A model generated the notes under the pieces. The model was not told the DNA's origin. It made no database searches and saw only the letters and a list, made by a program, of their open reading frames with translations. The position numbers and the translations under genes are program-made. Below, piece by piece: positions 35,389-43,347 of a stretch of 64,000 nucleotides of DNA. The DNA comes from Bacteroidia bacterium (GTDB lineage: Bacteria; Bacteroidota; Bacteroidia; B-17B0; Aurantibacillaceae). The DNA is taken from contig JAOAIP010000045.1 in NCBI GenBank assembly GCA_026414605.1, forward strand, positions 1 through 64,000, read 5' to 3'. The number at the start of each line of letters is the position of its first letter. Position 1 is the stretch's first letter.

Positions 35389-35814
35389 TTAATCGGGCTT
35401 ATCAGATTTAAGGAGTTTTACAAGTTCTAATCTAAACTCTTCTTCTGCACGAATAAGATGTGCAGTTTTTACAGTGCCAATGATTTGTTTAAATTTTTGT
35501 ATGTACTCTAATTTTAATTGTTCTTCGGCTGTTTCTAATTGACTGTATTTTTTCAAAAATTGTTCTGCTTCTGCTGGATTATTAGAATAATTATATTCTT
35601 TAAATAATTTTCTTCTTTCGTGACGAATGCTTTTTAATTTATCTACATACTCATTGTATACGGGCCAAAATTTTTGAGCCACGGCAGGTTCAAGATTTAA
35701 TTTTTCAGTAATAAATTGAATCCTTGCCTTGTCAATCTTTGGAGATTGTGCAAAGTAGGAATAACTTACGCAAAGTAGTAAAAGAAATAAAATATGTAAC
35801 TTAAAATGTTTCAT
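35389..35814 (-). CDS. Small periplasmic helical protein (Spy/CpxP-like)
   Basis: A 141-residue exported protein: signal 1-22 (ends YFAQS), then a mostly helical charged domain with ARIQFITEKLNLEPAVAQKFWPVYNEYVDKL and RHERRKLFKEY. This is the pattern of Bacteroidota proteins usually found with ECF sigma/anti-sigma pairs and loosely like Spy/CpxP periplasmic stress sensors. Its start overlaps the preceding regulator gene by 14 bases, and the next gene starts directly at its stop codon. A role in sensing envelope stress for the sigma system is inference from the operon. Confidence 0.75.
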   Translation of the reverse strand: MKHFKLHILFLLLLCVSYSYFAQSPKIDKARIQFITEKLNLEPAVAQKFWPVYNEYVDKLKSIRHERRKLFKEYNYSNNPAEAEQFLKKYSQLETAEEQLKLEYIQKFKQIIGTVKTAHLIRAEEEFRLELVKLLKSDKPD

Positions 35815-36388
35815 TTACGATATTGGAATTGGTTGGAGATGGTGAAGGATAATTTTTTGAATTAAAATGTTTTTCAATATCTTGTTCAGATACGGCTTCT
35901 TCTATGTCTGCTTCGTCAAGATATTCTATGTCTTTTGAAATGTCCTTTTTTGTAAGGCAAGCAAGCGTTTGACAATCTTTGTTTTTTGTGATTTCGGAAT
36001 GAGAATTGGGCTTGGGTTGCAATAAAATATAAGTAGTTAAAATAAAAAGAGTTACAGATGCCGCAATTCCAATAGTTCTAATCAATGGAATAATTCTTCT
36101 TTTTTGGGGTTTTAAACTTTGTATTTCTTTAAATAATTTTTTTTCTGTGTCTTCAAAATATCCTTCAGGATATGTAAAAACATTTTCAAATGAGTTAGAA
36201 AGAAGTTTTTCTTGTAATTTTAGTGCATTGGTTTCAAAATAATCTTCGGGTACATTAAAGGTTTCAGTAGATGTAGAATGTATTTTTGCAATTATTTTTA
36301 TTGCATTTGTATCAAAATAATCTTCGGGTACATTGAAAGGATTTTCTTTCAAATGCGGATTATCAAGTATGGATTTTTTATCTTTCAT
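35801..36388 (-). CDS. Anti-sigma-like single-pass membrane protein with three PExYF repeats
   Basis: A 195-residue protein with a cytoplasmic N-terminal part of about 110 residues, one membrane helix (about 115-135; IRTIGIAASVTLFILTTYILL) and a periplasmic acidic tail. The N-terminal part holds three copies of a motif: NPFNVPEDYFDTNA, TFNVPEDYFETNA and NVFTYPEGYFEDTE, each followed by a short helix. It sits directly after the ECF sigma gene, so an anti-sigma role is likely, although the classical zinc motif is not seen. A GTG at 36415 could also start it, overlapping the sigma stop; the ATG at 36388 (MKDKKSIL) is preferred. Confidence 0.78.
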   Translation of the reverse strand: MKDKKSILDNPHLKENPFNVPEDYFDTNAIKIIAKIHSTSTETFNVPEDYFETNALKLQEKLLSNSFENVFTYPEGYFEDTEKKLFKEIQSLKPQKRRIIPLIRTIGIAASVTLFILTTYILLQPKPNSHSEITKNKDCQTLACLTKKDISKDIEYLDEADIEEAVSEQDIEKHFNSKNYPSPSPTNSNIVNETF

Positions 36389-36407
36389 ATTTGCATTTAG
36401 ATGCGAA

Positions 36408-36964
36408 TTATTCACTTTGGTTTAAAAGATATTCTTCAATTTTAGTAACAGCGTGATGATAGGATGCTTTTAATGCACCGACAGATGTATCAAGAATTTC
36501 AGCCATTTCTTCATAACTTAATTCATCATAATAACGCATATTAAATACAATTTTTTGTTTTTCAGGTAAGCGTAAGATGGCTTGTTGTAATTTTTTTGAA
36601 TTTCATCGCCTTTGAAGTACGGATCACTGGTTAATGAATTACTCAAATAATGGGCGACTTCATCATAGGGGATATTTTTTTCTTGGGCTTTTTTTCTTAA
36701 AATTTGTAGTGCTTCATTAGTGGCTATTTTATACAGCCAAGTAAATAAACTGCTATTTTGATTAAAATTTTTAAGTCCTTGCCACGCCTTGATAAATGTG
36801 TTTTGTAAAGCATCATCGGCATCATCGTGATGTATAACTATTCGTCTTATTTGCCAATAGAGTCGTTTTTGATAAGTATCTATCAATAGTTTTAGTGCCT
36901 GATTATGTTGATCAGGATGTGCAATGAGTTCCAGAATTTTTTTATCGATTTCGGCGGGTGTCAT
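36408..36964 (-). pseudogene. ECF sigma factor, split by a one-base frameshift
   Basis: From ATG 36964 (MTPAEIDKKILEL) the frame has sigma region 2 (AEQ-type helices with WQIRRIVIHHDDADDALQNTFIKAWQ) and reads on to GDEIQK. There, in a run of seven A (36591-36597 as T on the plus strand), the frame is lost. One further A restores QQAILRLPEKQKIVFNMRYY and region 4 (LSYEEMAEILDTSVGALKA), ending at a TAA at 36408-36410. The full product would be about 197 residues. Without the correction, region 4 (the -35 binding part) is replaced by a short tail. It may be a real mutation, a sequencing error, or slippage at A_AAA_AAT. Confidence 0.82.
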
Positions 36965-36970
36965 AGGATA

Positions 36971-37008
36971 AAAAAAAGGGCTATTTGCTTTGTATTGCAA
37001 ATAGCCCT
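36971..37008 (-). terminator. Rho-independent terminator of the lipoprotein gene at 37028-37987
   Basis: A perfect 12-bp stem (36977-36988 with 36997-37008; AGGGCTATTTGC and its complement) with an 8-base loop is followed on the minus strand by seven T. It lies 20 bases after the stop of the upstream lipoprotein gene. It also excludes the ATG at 37000 as the start of the sigma factor gene, because that would lie in the stem. Confidence 0.85.
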
Positions 37009-37027
37009 ACATTATGATTTTAATAGA

Positions 37028-37987
37028 TTATGGTAATGTTACATTACAATTGGTATAACTATATGCAGGGATGGATACGCATACATTGAAGTCACATGAA
37101 CCATTTCCAAAGTCAATGACTCTTGCGGGCTTGTTAGAAGGTGTAAAAGTAATAGTACCTGACTTGAAAGGATGTCTACGTGGTCTTAATATAGGGTCGG
37201 GTGTACAGGTGGCATCCCATATTAAGTTACTCATTGTAGCAGTATAACTAACACCGCTTGCTGTAGTGCCACTGGCTGTTCCATTCAATCGTAAAATAAC
37301 TTTATTCCAAGCAATGGGGTAATTTCCGGATGGATCATAAACAGTAGGATCGCTTGTATTTGTTAACTCTGTATTTCTTGTGGCTGTCCAAGTGATAGTT
37401 CCGCCCCCTGCAGTAGATGGTTTTATGATTTGGATATTTGCAGAGGTTGTCCAAGTGATGTTGGTAGTGGATGGATTAAATCCAAGAGGTGTAGTGTTGG
37501 TATGTGTTCTATTGATGATATTTACGGTGTGGCTATCTACTACATAGTTTTGAGAGGTGCAAGAGATAGAGAAGCCGGGTTGTCGAGGCCATTTAGCCCC
37601 ATTTGTAGAGGCAGAATAGTTATAAATAAGTTTGCCCGAACGTTTTCTTCCATCAAGGCAAGTACAAGGTGTTGTTCCAAAGTCCACGGTGAATGTTTTA
37701 GCAGCGGTATCTAAGGTAACGGTGGCACAAGGTGCGGCTGTAATTCCGCCTACATAAGTATTCCCTGTTACACGATAATTAGAAAGTGTGCCATTTTCTT
37801 TTGCTTCCATTCCGATATTACCAATATCATTGTTGTAAATTTCTGCCTGATTATGGTCCTGCACATAGGAATAACTGGTGTCGGGTTGTTCTTCTTGTTG
37901 TTGGTCTTTTTTCTTGCAACCTGTAATGAATAATACGGCTATTAAGCCAGCGGTTGCACTGCTGATTAAAATGCTTTTTGTTTTCAT
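37028..37987 (-). CDS. Secreted lipoprotein of unknown function
   Basis: A 319-residue lipoprotein: signal ending LFITGC, then KKKDQQQEEQ. The mature part is beta-rich, with Thr/Asn-rich repeated strands (ITWTTSANIQI, TITWTATRNTELTN) and three short Cys-containing pieces (PCATVTLD, TTPCTCLDG, NGSCDFNVCVS). One piece reads CTCLDGRKRSGKLIYNYS, which is a recurring form in Bacteroidota surface lipoproteins. No function can be given. It is a single gene closed by a strong terminator, transcribed divergently from lepB. Confidence 0.7.
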   Translation of the reverse strand: MKTKSILISSATAGLIAVLFITGCKKKDQQQEEQPDTSYSYVQDHNQAEIYNNDIGNIGMEAKENGTLSNYRVTGNTYVGGITAAPCATVTLDTAAKTFTVDFGTTPCTCLDGRKRSGKLIYNYSASTNGAKWPRQPGFSISCTSQNYVVDSHTVNIINRTHTNTTPLGFNPSTTNITWTTSANIQIIKPSTAGGGTITWTATRNTELTNTSDPTVYDPSGNYPIAWNKVILRLNGTASGTTASGVSYTATMSNLIWDATCTPDPILRPRRHPFKSGTITFTPSNKPARVIDFGNGSCDFNVCVSIPAYSYTNCNVTLP

Positions 37988-38106
37988 AATTTTAAGTTTT
38001 TTGGGTTTTCATCATTTTGATGCAAAGTAAGGTAAAAGGTTTAAAAGTTTAAAAAAAAATTTTTTTGAGGGATATTTTAATCATCTTTGCCACTCAAAAA
38101 TTTTAT

Positions 38107-39909
38107 ATGGGAAACATCGTGTTTATCATCATTACAATTATATCATTTTTTGGAATAGCGAAAATTTTCAAACTCTTACAAATTCCAGTTTGGCACGCCT
38201 TTATTCCTATTCATAATTTTTACAAATTATCGCAAGTATTAAAAAAGCCGTGGTGGTGGTCTTTAATAATGATTATACCAGGGGTGAATTTGATTATGTG
38301 GGGCGTATATGGATTTAATACAGCCCGTGCTGTGGATAAGACCAAAACATCCGATTTATTATTAGCATCTTTATTACCGCCTTTCTTTTTTATATCATTG
38401 ATAGTTGATAAAAATTTAAAGTTTGTTGGTTTAGACAAATATACACCAGAACCATCCAAGTTTATTCGTGAATGGGCAGATCCTATTGTATTTGCTACTA
38501 TTGCCGCATCTATTATTCGTACTTTTTTTATTGAAGCATTTACTATTCCTACATCATCATTAGAAAAAACATTAATGGTGGGGGACTTTTTGTTTGTTAA
38601 TAAATTGGCTTATGGTCCAAGGATTCCACAAACAGTGATTGCATTTCCATTTTCGCATCATACACTTATAGGCACTAATTCTATTCCTGCTTATGTTGAT
38701 TGGGTAAAATTACCTTATATGCGTATTCCTATTGGTGGAAAGGTGGAACGAAACGAAATTGTAGTATTTAATTATCCCGATGGTGATACGGTTATTCAAA
38801 ATATGCAAGATATTAGTTATTACCAAGCCGTCCGTTTAATTGCAATGCTAATGAAAAACGAAGATATTCAAACAGGGAAGCCAACCTTAGATGATGCTTC
38901 TTATCAAAAAATGGCTTGGGAATATGTGCATCAGCCCAATAATGTCAATCCTTTAAATAATCGTCCTTTTGGAAAAATTGTAGCAAGACCTGTAGATAAA
39001 AGAGAGCATTATGTAAAACGTTGTGTGGCTATTGCAGGCGATACTTTAGAAATCAAAGATGGGATATTGTTTATCAATGGCAAAGAACAACCTACACCAG
39101 AACACGCTCAATTTAAGTATTATGTAACAACCAAAGGACCACTCTTTGGTGAACGAATGGAAGTCAATGGAAGGATAGTATTGAGTAACTTTAAATTATT
39201 GGATGAGTTGGATATTTATGTGGGTGAAACCGATTTAGTAGAAACAAAAAAGGATACTTGTGTGTATTTATTAACTATGCCCAAAAGTACATTAGAAAAG
39301 GTAAAGCAATTGGAAGGTGTGATTTCTGTAAAAAGAAAAATTGATCCAAAAGGACAAAGAGATATTACGATATTTCCACATCACGAAAAATTTCCTTGGA
39401 ATAACGATAACTTTGGACCATTAGTAATTCCGCATAAAGGAATGACAATTAAAATGGATAGTGCTAATTTTATTTTGTATAGAAAAATTATGGATACTTA
39501 TGATGATTTTGGAAAGGTGCATCAGGTAGAAATGAAAAATGGTAAAGTGTATTATGATGGAACGCCCATAGATACTTATACATTTAAACAAGATTACTAC
39601 TGGATGATGGGAGATAATAGACACAATAGTGCTGATTCTCGTAGTTGGGGATTTGTACCATTTGATCATATTGTTGGAGAACCATTTTTTATATGGATGA
39701 GTGTGAAGTATGAAGATAACAATCCAATTAGTGGTAAGTGGTCTTTATCTACTGCTTTTTCTAAAAATGGAAAATTGAGATGGGAAAGATTTTTATGTTA
39801 TGTTGGTCATAATGGCTTGGTATCTTTGAAAATTCCTATTTTGTCTATCCTATTTGGTATATGGGCGTATAATAAGTGGAAGAAAAGAAAGCAAGTGAAG
39901 AAAAAATAA
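38107..39909 (+). CDS. lepB: Signal peptidase I, active paralogue
   Basis: A 600-residue inner-membrane protease that removes signal peptides from exported proteins. The N-terminal 100 residues hold extra membrane helices (DUF5684-like; WHAFIPIHNFYKLSQVLKKPWWW). The catalytic Ser151 lies in IPTSSLEKTL and the general-base Lys304 in VKRCVAIAGDTLEI, and the box GDNRHNSADSR is present. The spacing between Ser and Lys (about 150 residues) is much longer than in E. coli, as is usual in Bacteroidota. A second, catalytically altered paralogue follows. The start MGNIVF is chosen because the residues before it are not membrane-like and no promoter lies upstream of the earlier ATG. Confidence 0.94.
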   Translation: MGNIVFIIITIISFFGIAKIFKLLQIPVWHAFIPIHNFYKLSQVLKKPWWWSLIMIIPGVNLIMWGVYGFNTARAVDKTKTSDLLLASLLPPFFFISLIVDKNLKFVGLDKYTPEPSKFIREWADPIVFATIAASIIRTFFIEAFTIPTSSLEKTLMVGDFLFVNKLAYGPRIPQTVIAFPFSHHTLIGTNSIPAYVDWVKLPYMRIPIGGKVERNEIVVFNYPDGDTVIQNMQDISYYQAVRLIAMLMKNEDIQTGKPTLDDASYQKMAWEYVHQPNNVNPLNNRPFGKIVARPVDKREHYVKRCVAIAGDTLEIKDGILFINGKEQPTPEHAQFKYYVTTKGPLFGERMEVNGRIVLSNFKLLDELDIYVGETDLVETKKDTCVYLLTMPKSTLEKVKQLEGVISVKRKIDPKGQRDITIFPHHEKFPWNNDNFGPLVIPHKGMTIKMDSANFILYRKIMDTYDDFGKVHQVEMKNGKVYYDGTPIDTYTFKQDYYWMMGDNRHNSADSRSWGFVPFDHIVGEPFFIWMSVKYEDNNPISGKWSLSTAFSKNGKLRWERFLCYVGHNGLVSLKIPILSILFGIWAYNKWKKRKQVKKK

Positions 39910-40006
39910 TGTTTGTTGATGATTATCAGAAATAAAGCACTATTAAGCAAAGTATTTAAGAATATCACATTTTGCAACTCTATTTTTCTATGCATAGATG
40001 CAGTCG

Positions 40007-40037
40007 TTGTAATTGTTTTTATTTATTAGTATATTTG
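40007..40037 (+). promoter_or_regulatory. Promoter of the second signal-peptidase-like gene, close to the ATG
   Basis: TTG at 40007-40009, 20 bases, then TATATTTG at 40030-40037: a full match to the Bacteroidota consensus. The ATG at 40043 is only 5 bases after the box, so transcription would begin at or next to the start codon, giving a leaderless or nearly leaderless message. It also rules out the earlier start at 40013. Confidence 0.5.
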
Positions 40038-40042
40038 CAATA

Positions 40043-40891
40043 ATGAAAAAGCAAGTAGTCAATTTATTAATTGGTGTTATTTTGTTTCTTTTAGTGTATT
40101 GGAATTTTGGGATTATTAAGATGCCCGAAAAAGATATGAAACAAAGTATTCAAAAAGGAGATGTTTTGTTGTATCGTAAATTTTTGTTATTTCCTAATCA
40201 TAATGATGTTGTGGTATATAAAAGCAATTATTTTCTACAAGAAGATTCATTAGATGATAAGCGATATTTGTTTATTCAAAGAATAGTTGCATTACCAGGA
40301 GATACCATAAAAATTGACAGTGGTAATGTTTTCATAAATTCCTTGCTTGAAAAACCAAATGTATTTTACCAAAGAAATTATATTGTTCAATTAAAAGATT
40401 CTATTGAAAAATTTAGTTACTTAAATGAAAGTATTTCTGAAAAAGTAATGATTTCAAAAAAGTTTGAATATGCAATGAGTTTGTCGTATCAGCAATATCA
40501 AGAATTAGTAAATGATACAAATGTTTTAAGTATTGAATCACAACTTGATCATCCTTCTATTTTTGAAGAAAATGTTTATCCTTATTCTGAAGATATTCGT
40601 TGGAATAAGCACTTTTTTGGACCAATTTATTTGCCCAAGAAAAAAGATAAAATAACATTAACTAAAAAAAATCTCTATATTTATTTCCCAATTATTCAAG
40701 GAGAAGAAAAGTTTTCAGAAATGAGAAATGATAGTTTGTTTATCAATAAAAAATATGTCAATGAGTATGTTTTTAAAAATGATTATTATTTTGTTTTAGG
40801 TGATAATCGTGATAATGCTATAGATAGTCGGTTTTTAGGACCTATCAAAAGAAAAGATATTGTAGGCATTGTGTTTTATCATTTTCATTAA
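40043..40891 (+). CDS. Signal peptidase I-like protein lacking catalytic Ser and Lys
   Basis: A 282-residue protein with one N-terminal membrane helix (about 5-24) and an S26-type fold. Aligned without gaps to the box of active enzymes (PSGSMxPTLxxGD), it reads PEKDMKQSIQKGD, so the nucleophile Ser is Asp31. In the second box IQRIVALPGDTI the general-base Lys is Gln79. The last box GDNRDNAIDSR is kept, so the fold is probably intact. It should be inactive as a peptidase. It follows the active lepB, has its own promoter, and is followed after 9 bases by wbqC. A role as a partner or regulator of LepB is possible but unproven. Confidence 0.85.
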   Translation: MKKQVVNLLIGVILFLLVYWNFGIIKMPEKDMKQSIQKGDVLLYRKFLLFPNHNDVVVYKSNYFLQEDSLDDKRYLFIQRIVALPGDTIKIDSGNVFINSLLEKPNVFYQRNYIVQLKDSIEKFSYLNESISEKVMISKKFEYAMSLSYQQYQELVNDTNVLSIESQLDHPSIFEENVYPYSEDIRWNKHFFGPIYLPKKKDKITLTKKNLYIYFPIIQGEEKFSEMRNDSLFINKKYVNEYVFKNDYYFVLGDNRDNAIDSRFLGPIKRKDIVGIVFYHFH

Positions 40892-40900
40892 AAAATAATT

Positions 40901-41518
40901 ATGTCAGTTCTTCCTGTTTTTTCTACTCAATATTTTGGATGCATTTATTTTTATCATTGCATTATACAACACACAGATATTTTGTTTGAAACTCAAGAAT
41001 ATTACATTAAGCAAACATATCGTAATAGACAATACATACTGACTGCTAATGGTGTAATGCCATTGATAATTCCAGTTGTTCATCATTCTCATCAAGAAAA
41101 AATGATTGATAAAGAAATTTGTTTTAAAGAAAAATGGCATAAAAAACATTATACGGCTATTGTGTCTGCTTACAAAAATGCACCTTATTTTGAATACTAT
41201 GCAGATGAATTGTTATCACCACTTCTTCATCCACCTACTAATAAATTATTTGAGTTTAATTTTTTGATTATACAAAAAGTTTTGTCATTGCTTAATTGTA
41301 ATGTTCATTTTCATTTTACAAAAGAATATTATCCTAATTATGAAAAAGATTTTAGACAAGCATTTCATAAAAACATAAATTTACCCGATTCCTTAAAAAT
41401 ACCATATTTACAGGTATTTTCAGATAGATTTAAGTTTCAAGAAAATTTAAGCATTATAGATGCGATTTTTAATTTAGGTCCAAAAGTTAAAACTTATCTT
41501 GATTCAAAAAGCCAATAA
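40901..41518 (+). CDS. WbqC-family protein
   Basis: A 205-residue protein of the WbqC-like family, with the typical start VFSTQYFGCIYFY (compare P-x-Y-Fxx), then QTYRNRQYILTANGVMPLIIPV, KEICFKEKWHKKHYTAIVSAYKNAPYFEYY and the late DLGPKV-like FNLGPKVKTYL. The family occurs in O-antigen and other loci and its biochemistry is not settled. In Bacteroidota it is often found right after lepB genes, as here, 9 bases after the second signal-peptidase-like gene. No membrane segment is seen. Confidence 0.88.
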   Translation: MSVLPVFSTQYFGCIYFYHCIIQHTDILFETQEYYIKQTYRNRQYILTANGVMPLIIPVVHHSHQEKMIDKEICFKEKWHKKHYTAIVSAYKNAPYFEYYADELLSPLLHPPTNKLFEFNFLIIQKVLSLLNCNVHFHFTKEYYPNYEKDFRQAFHKNINLPDSLKIPYLQVFSDRFKFQENLSIIDAIFNLGPKVKTYLDSKSQ

Positions 41519-41548
41519 ATTTTCATTAAATTTCTGCAAAAAATAGGT

Positions 41549-43306
41549 ATGCAAAAAGTAACGGATATTTTGTTTTTGGAAGAAGTTATAAATAAGCCCA
41601 ATTTATTGAACTATAAAGAGAATAAAGAGTGGAAGTCCTTGTCAGGAAAAGAGTTTTATACAAAAGTATTTCAATTGGCAGCGTATTTAAATTCACAAAA
41701 TATAAACAAAGGCGATAGAGTTTTATTGATGTCAGAAAATCGTCCTGAATGGAATATCGTTGATTTTGCTTGTCAGTTGATAGGTGCTGTTACTGTACCT
41801 GTGTTTCCTAATATATCTGAAAATGATTTGTCATTTATCTTAAATGAATCACAACCACGATTAGCATTTATATCTACTACCTATTTATTAAAAAAATACC
41901 ATTCCTTGCTAAAATCATTTTTTGATAACAAAATAGTACTGTTTAATAGAACCGAAAATGCTTTATTCATTGATGATATTTTAAAGACATTTAATTTGTC
42001 AGAAATAGAAAACAAACTAATTTCTATTTACAAAACAGTTCAGCCCAACGATTTATTGACTTTGCTTTATACATCAGGTACATCGGGGCAGCCCAAAGGA
42101 GTAATGTTATCACATCAAAATTTATTATCTAATGTACTAAATTGTCAACATATTGCACCATTTCAAAAGCATTGGAAAGCATTGAGTTTTTTGCCGCTTA
42201 ATCACGTGTATGAACGAATGGTAAATACATTATTAATTTACAAAGCAGTATCCATTTATTATGCAGAAGGAATTGAAAAAGTAGTGGATAATATCAAAGA
42301 AGTAAAGCCCCATTTGTTTGTGTCTGTTCCAAGATTAATTGAACGAGTGTATCAGAAAATTACAAGTACAAGAGATACATTGAAAGGATTAAAAAAACAC
42401 ATTTTAGCGTGGGCTATTGCATTAGCAGAAAACTATGAATTACACGGCAAAAATGGATGGTGGTATGAGTTTCAAAGAAAAATTGCAGATAAATTAGTGT
42501 ATAAAAAATGGCGTGAGGCATTAGGGGGAAATATAGAATGTATGATTTCAGGTGGGGCAGCATTAAATCCCAAAATGGAAAGAATGTTTTTGTGTGCTCG
42601 CATTAATTGTATGCAAGGATATGGATTAACAGAAACATCGCCTGTTGTAGCCGTGAATACATTTGATGATAGCGGAAAATGTATAGGTACCGTGGGACCT
42701 ATTATCCCAAATACACAAGTAAAAATCGCCGATGATGGAGAGATATTGGTCAAAGGACCAGGAGTAATGATGGGCTACTATAAAAATCCAACGGCTACTG
42801 CAGAAGTTATAGATAATGAAGAATGGTTTCACACCGGAGATATAGGTGAATGGGTAGACAATCGTTTTTTGAAAATTACAGATAGAAAAAAGGGGATATT
42901 TAAGACCACCGCAGGAAAATACATTTCACCTGCATACATTGAAAATAAATTAAAAGAACATCCTTTTATTGAACATTGTATGGTGATTGGTGCGAATGAA
43001 AAATTTCCCAGTGCATTGATTACTTTAAATATCAAAAATATCCAAGAAAAATTTCCTTCTTTGAAAAAAGCATCACTTGATGAATTGGCAAATGATAAAG
43101 AGATTAAAAAGACCATAAATGATTTTGTTCAAAAAGTCAATAAAGAATTAGCCCCTTATGAACAGATAAGAAAACCTTATATTCTTAATACTCAATGGAG
43201 TGTAGAAAGTGGAGAATTAACGCCAAAGATGAGTTTGAAAAGAAAGTTTATATTGGAAAAATATCAAAACATTGTAGATAGTATTTATCGTTCTAATGAT
43301 GTTTAG
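41549..43306 (+). CDS. fadD: Long-chain acyl-CoA synthetase (AMP-forming)
   Basis: A 585-residue enzyme of the ANL superfamily that activates fatty acids to acyl-CoA through an acyl-adenylate. The P-loop LLYTSGTSGQPKGVMLSH, the GYGLTETSP motif, EWFHTGDIGEW and the C-terminal hinge DRKKGIFKTTAGKYISPAYIE are all in place. The last Lys, in TPKMSLKRKFI, is that of the catalytic A10 motif. It most resembles the long-chain (FadD15-type) group. It starts 30 bases after wbqC on the same strand and converges with dabB. Confidence 0.93.
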   Translation: MQKVTDILFLEEVINKPNLLNYKENKEWKSLSGKEFYTKVFQLAAYLNSQNINKGDRVLLMSENRPEWNIVDFACQLIGAVTVPVFPNISENDLSFILNESQPRLAFISTTYLLKKYHSLLKSFFDNKIVLFNRTENALFIDDILKTFNLSEIENKLISIYKTVQPNDLLTLLYTSGTSGQPKGVMLSHQNLLSNVLNCQHIAPFQKHWKALSFLPLNHVYERMVNTLLIYKAVSIYYAEGIEKVVDNIKEVKPHLFVSVPRLIERVYQKITSTRDTLKGLKKHILAWAIALAENYELHGKNGWWYEFQRKIADKLVYKKWREALGGNIECMISGGAALNPKMERMFLCARINCMQGYGLTETSPVVAVNTFDDSGKCIGTVGPIIPNTQVKIADDGEILVKGPGVMMGYYKNPTATAEVIDNEEWFHTGDIGEWVDNRFLKITDRKKGIFKTTAGKYISPAYIENKLKEHPFIEHCMVIGANEKFPSALITLNIKNIQEKFPSLKKASLDELANDKEIKKTINDFVQKVNKELAPYEQIRKPYILNTQWSVESGELTPKMSLKRKFILEKYQNIVDSIYRSNDV

Positions 43307-43347
43307 CAGGATAGTTTTTGAAAATCTTTTTTCAATACTTTGTTTTG

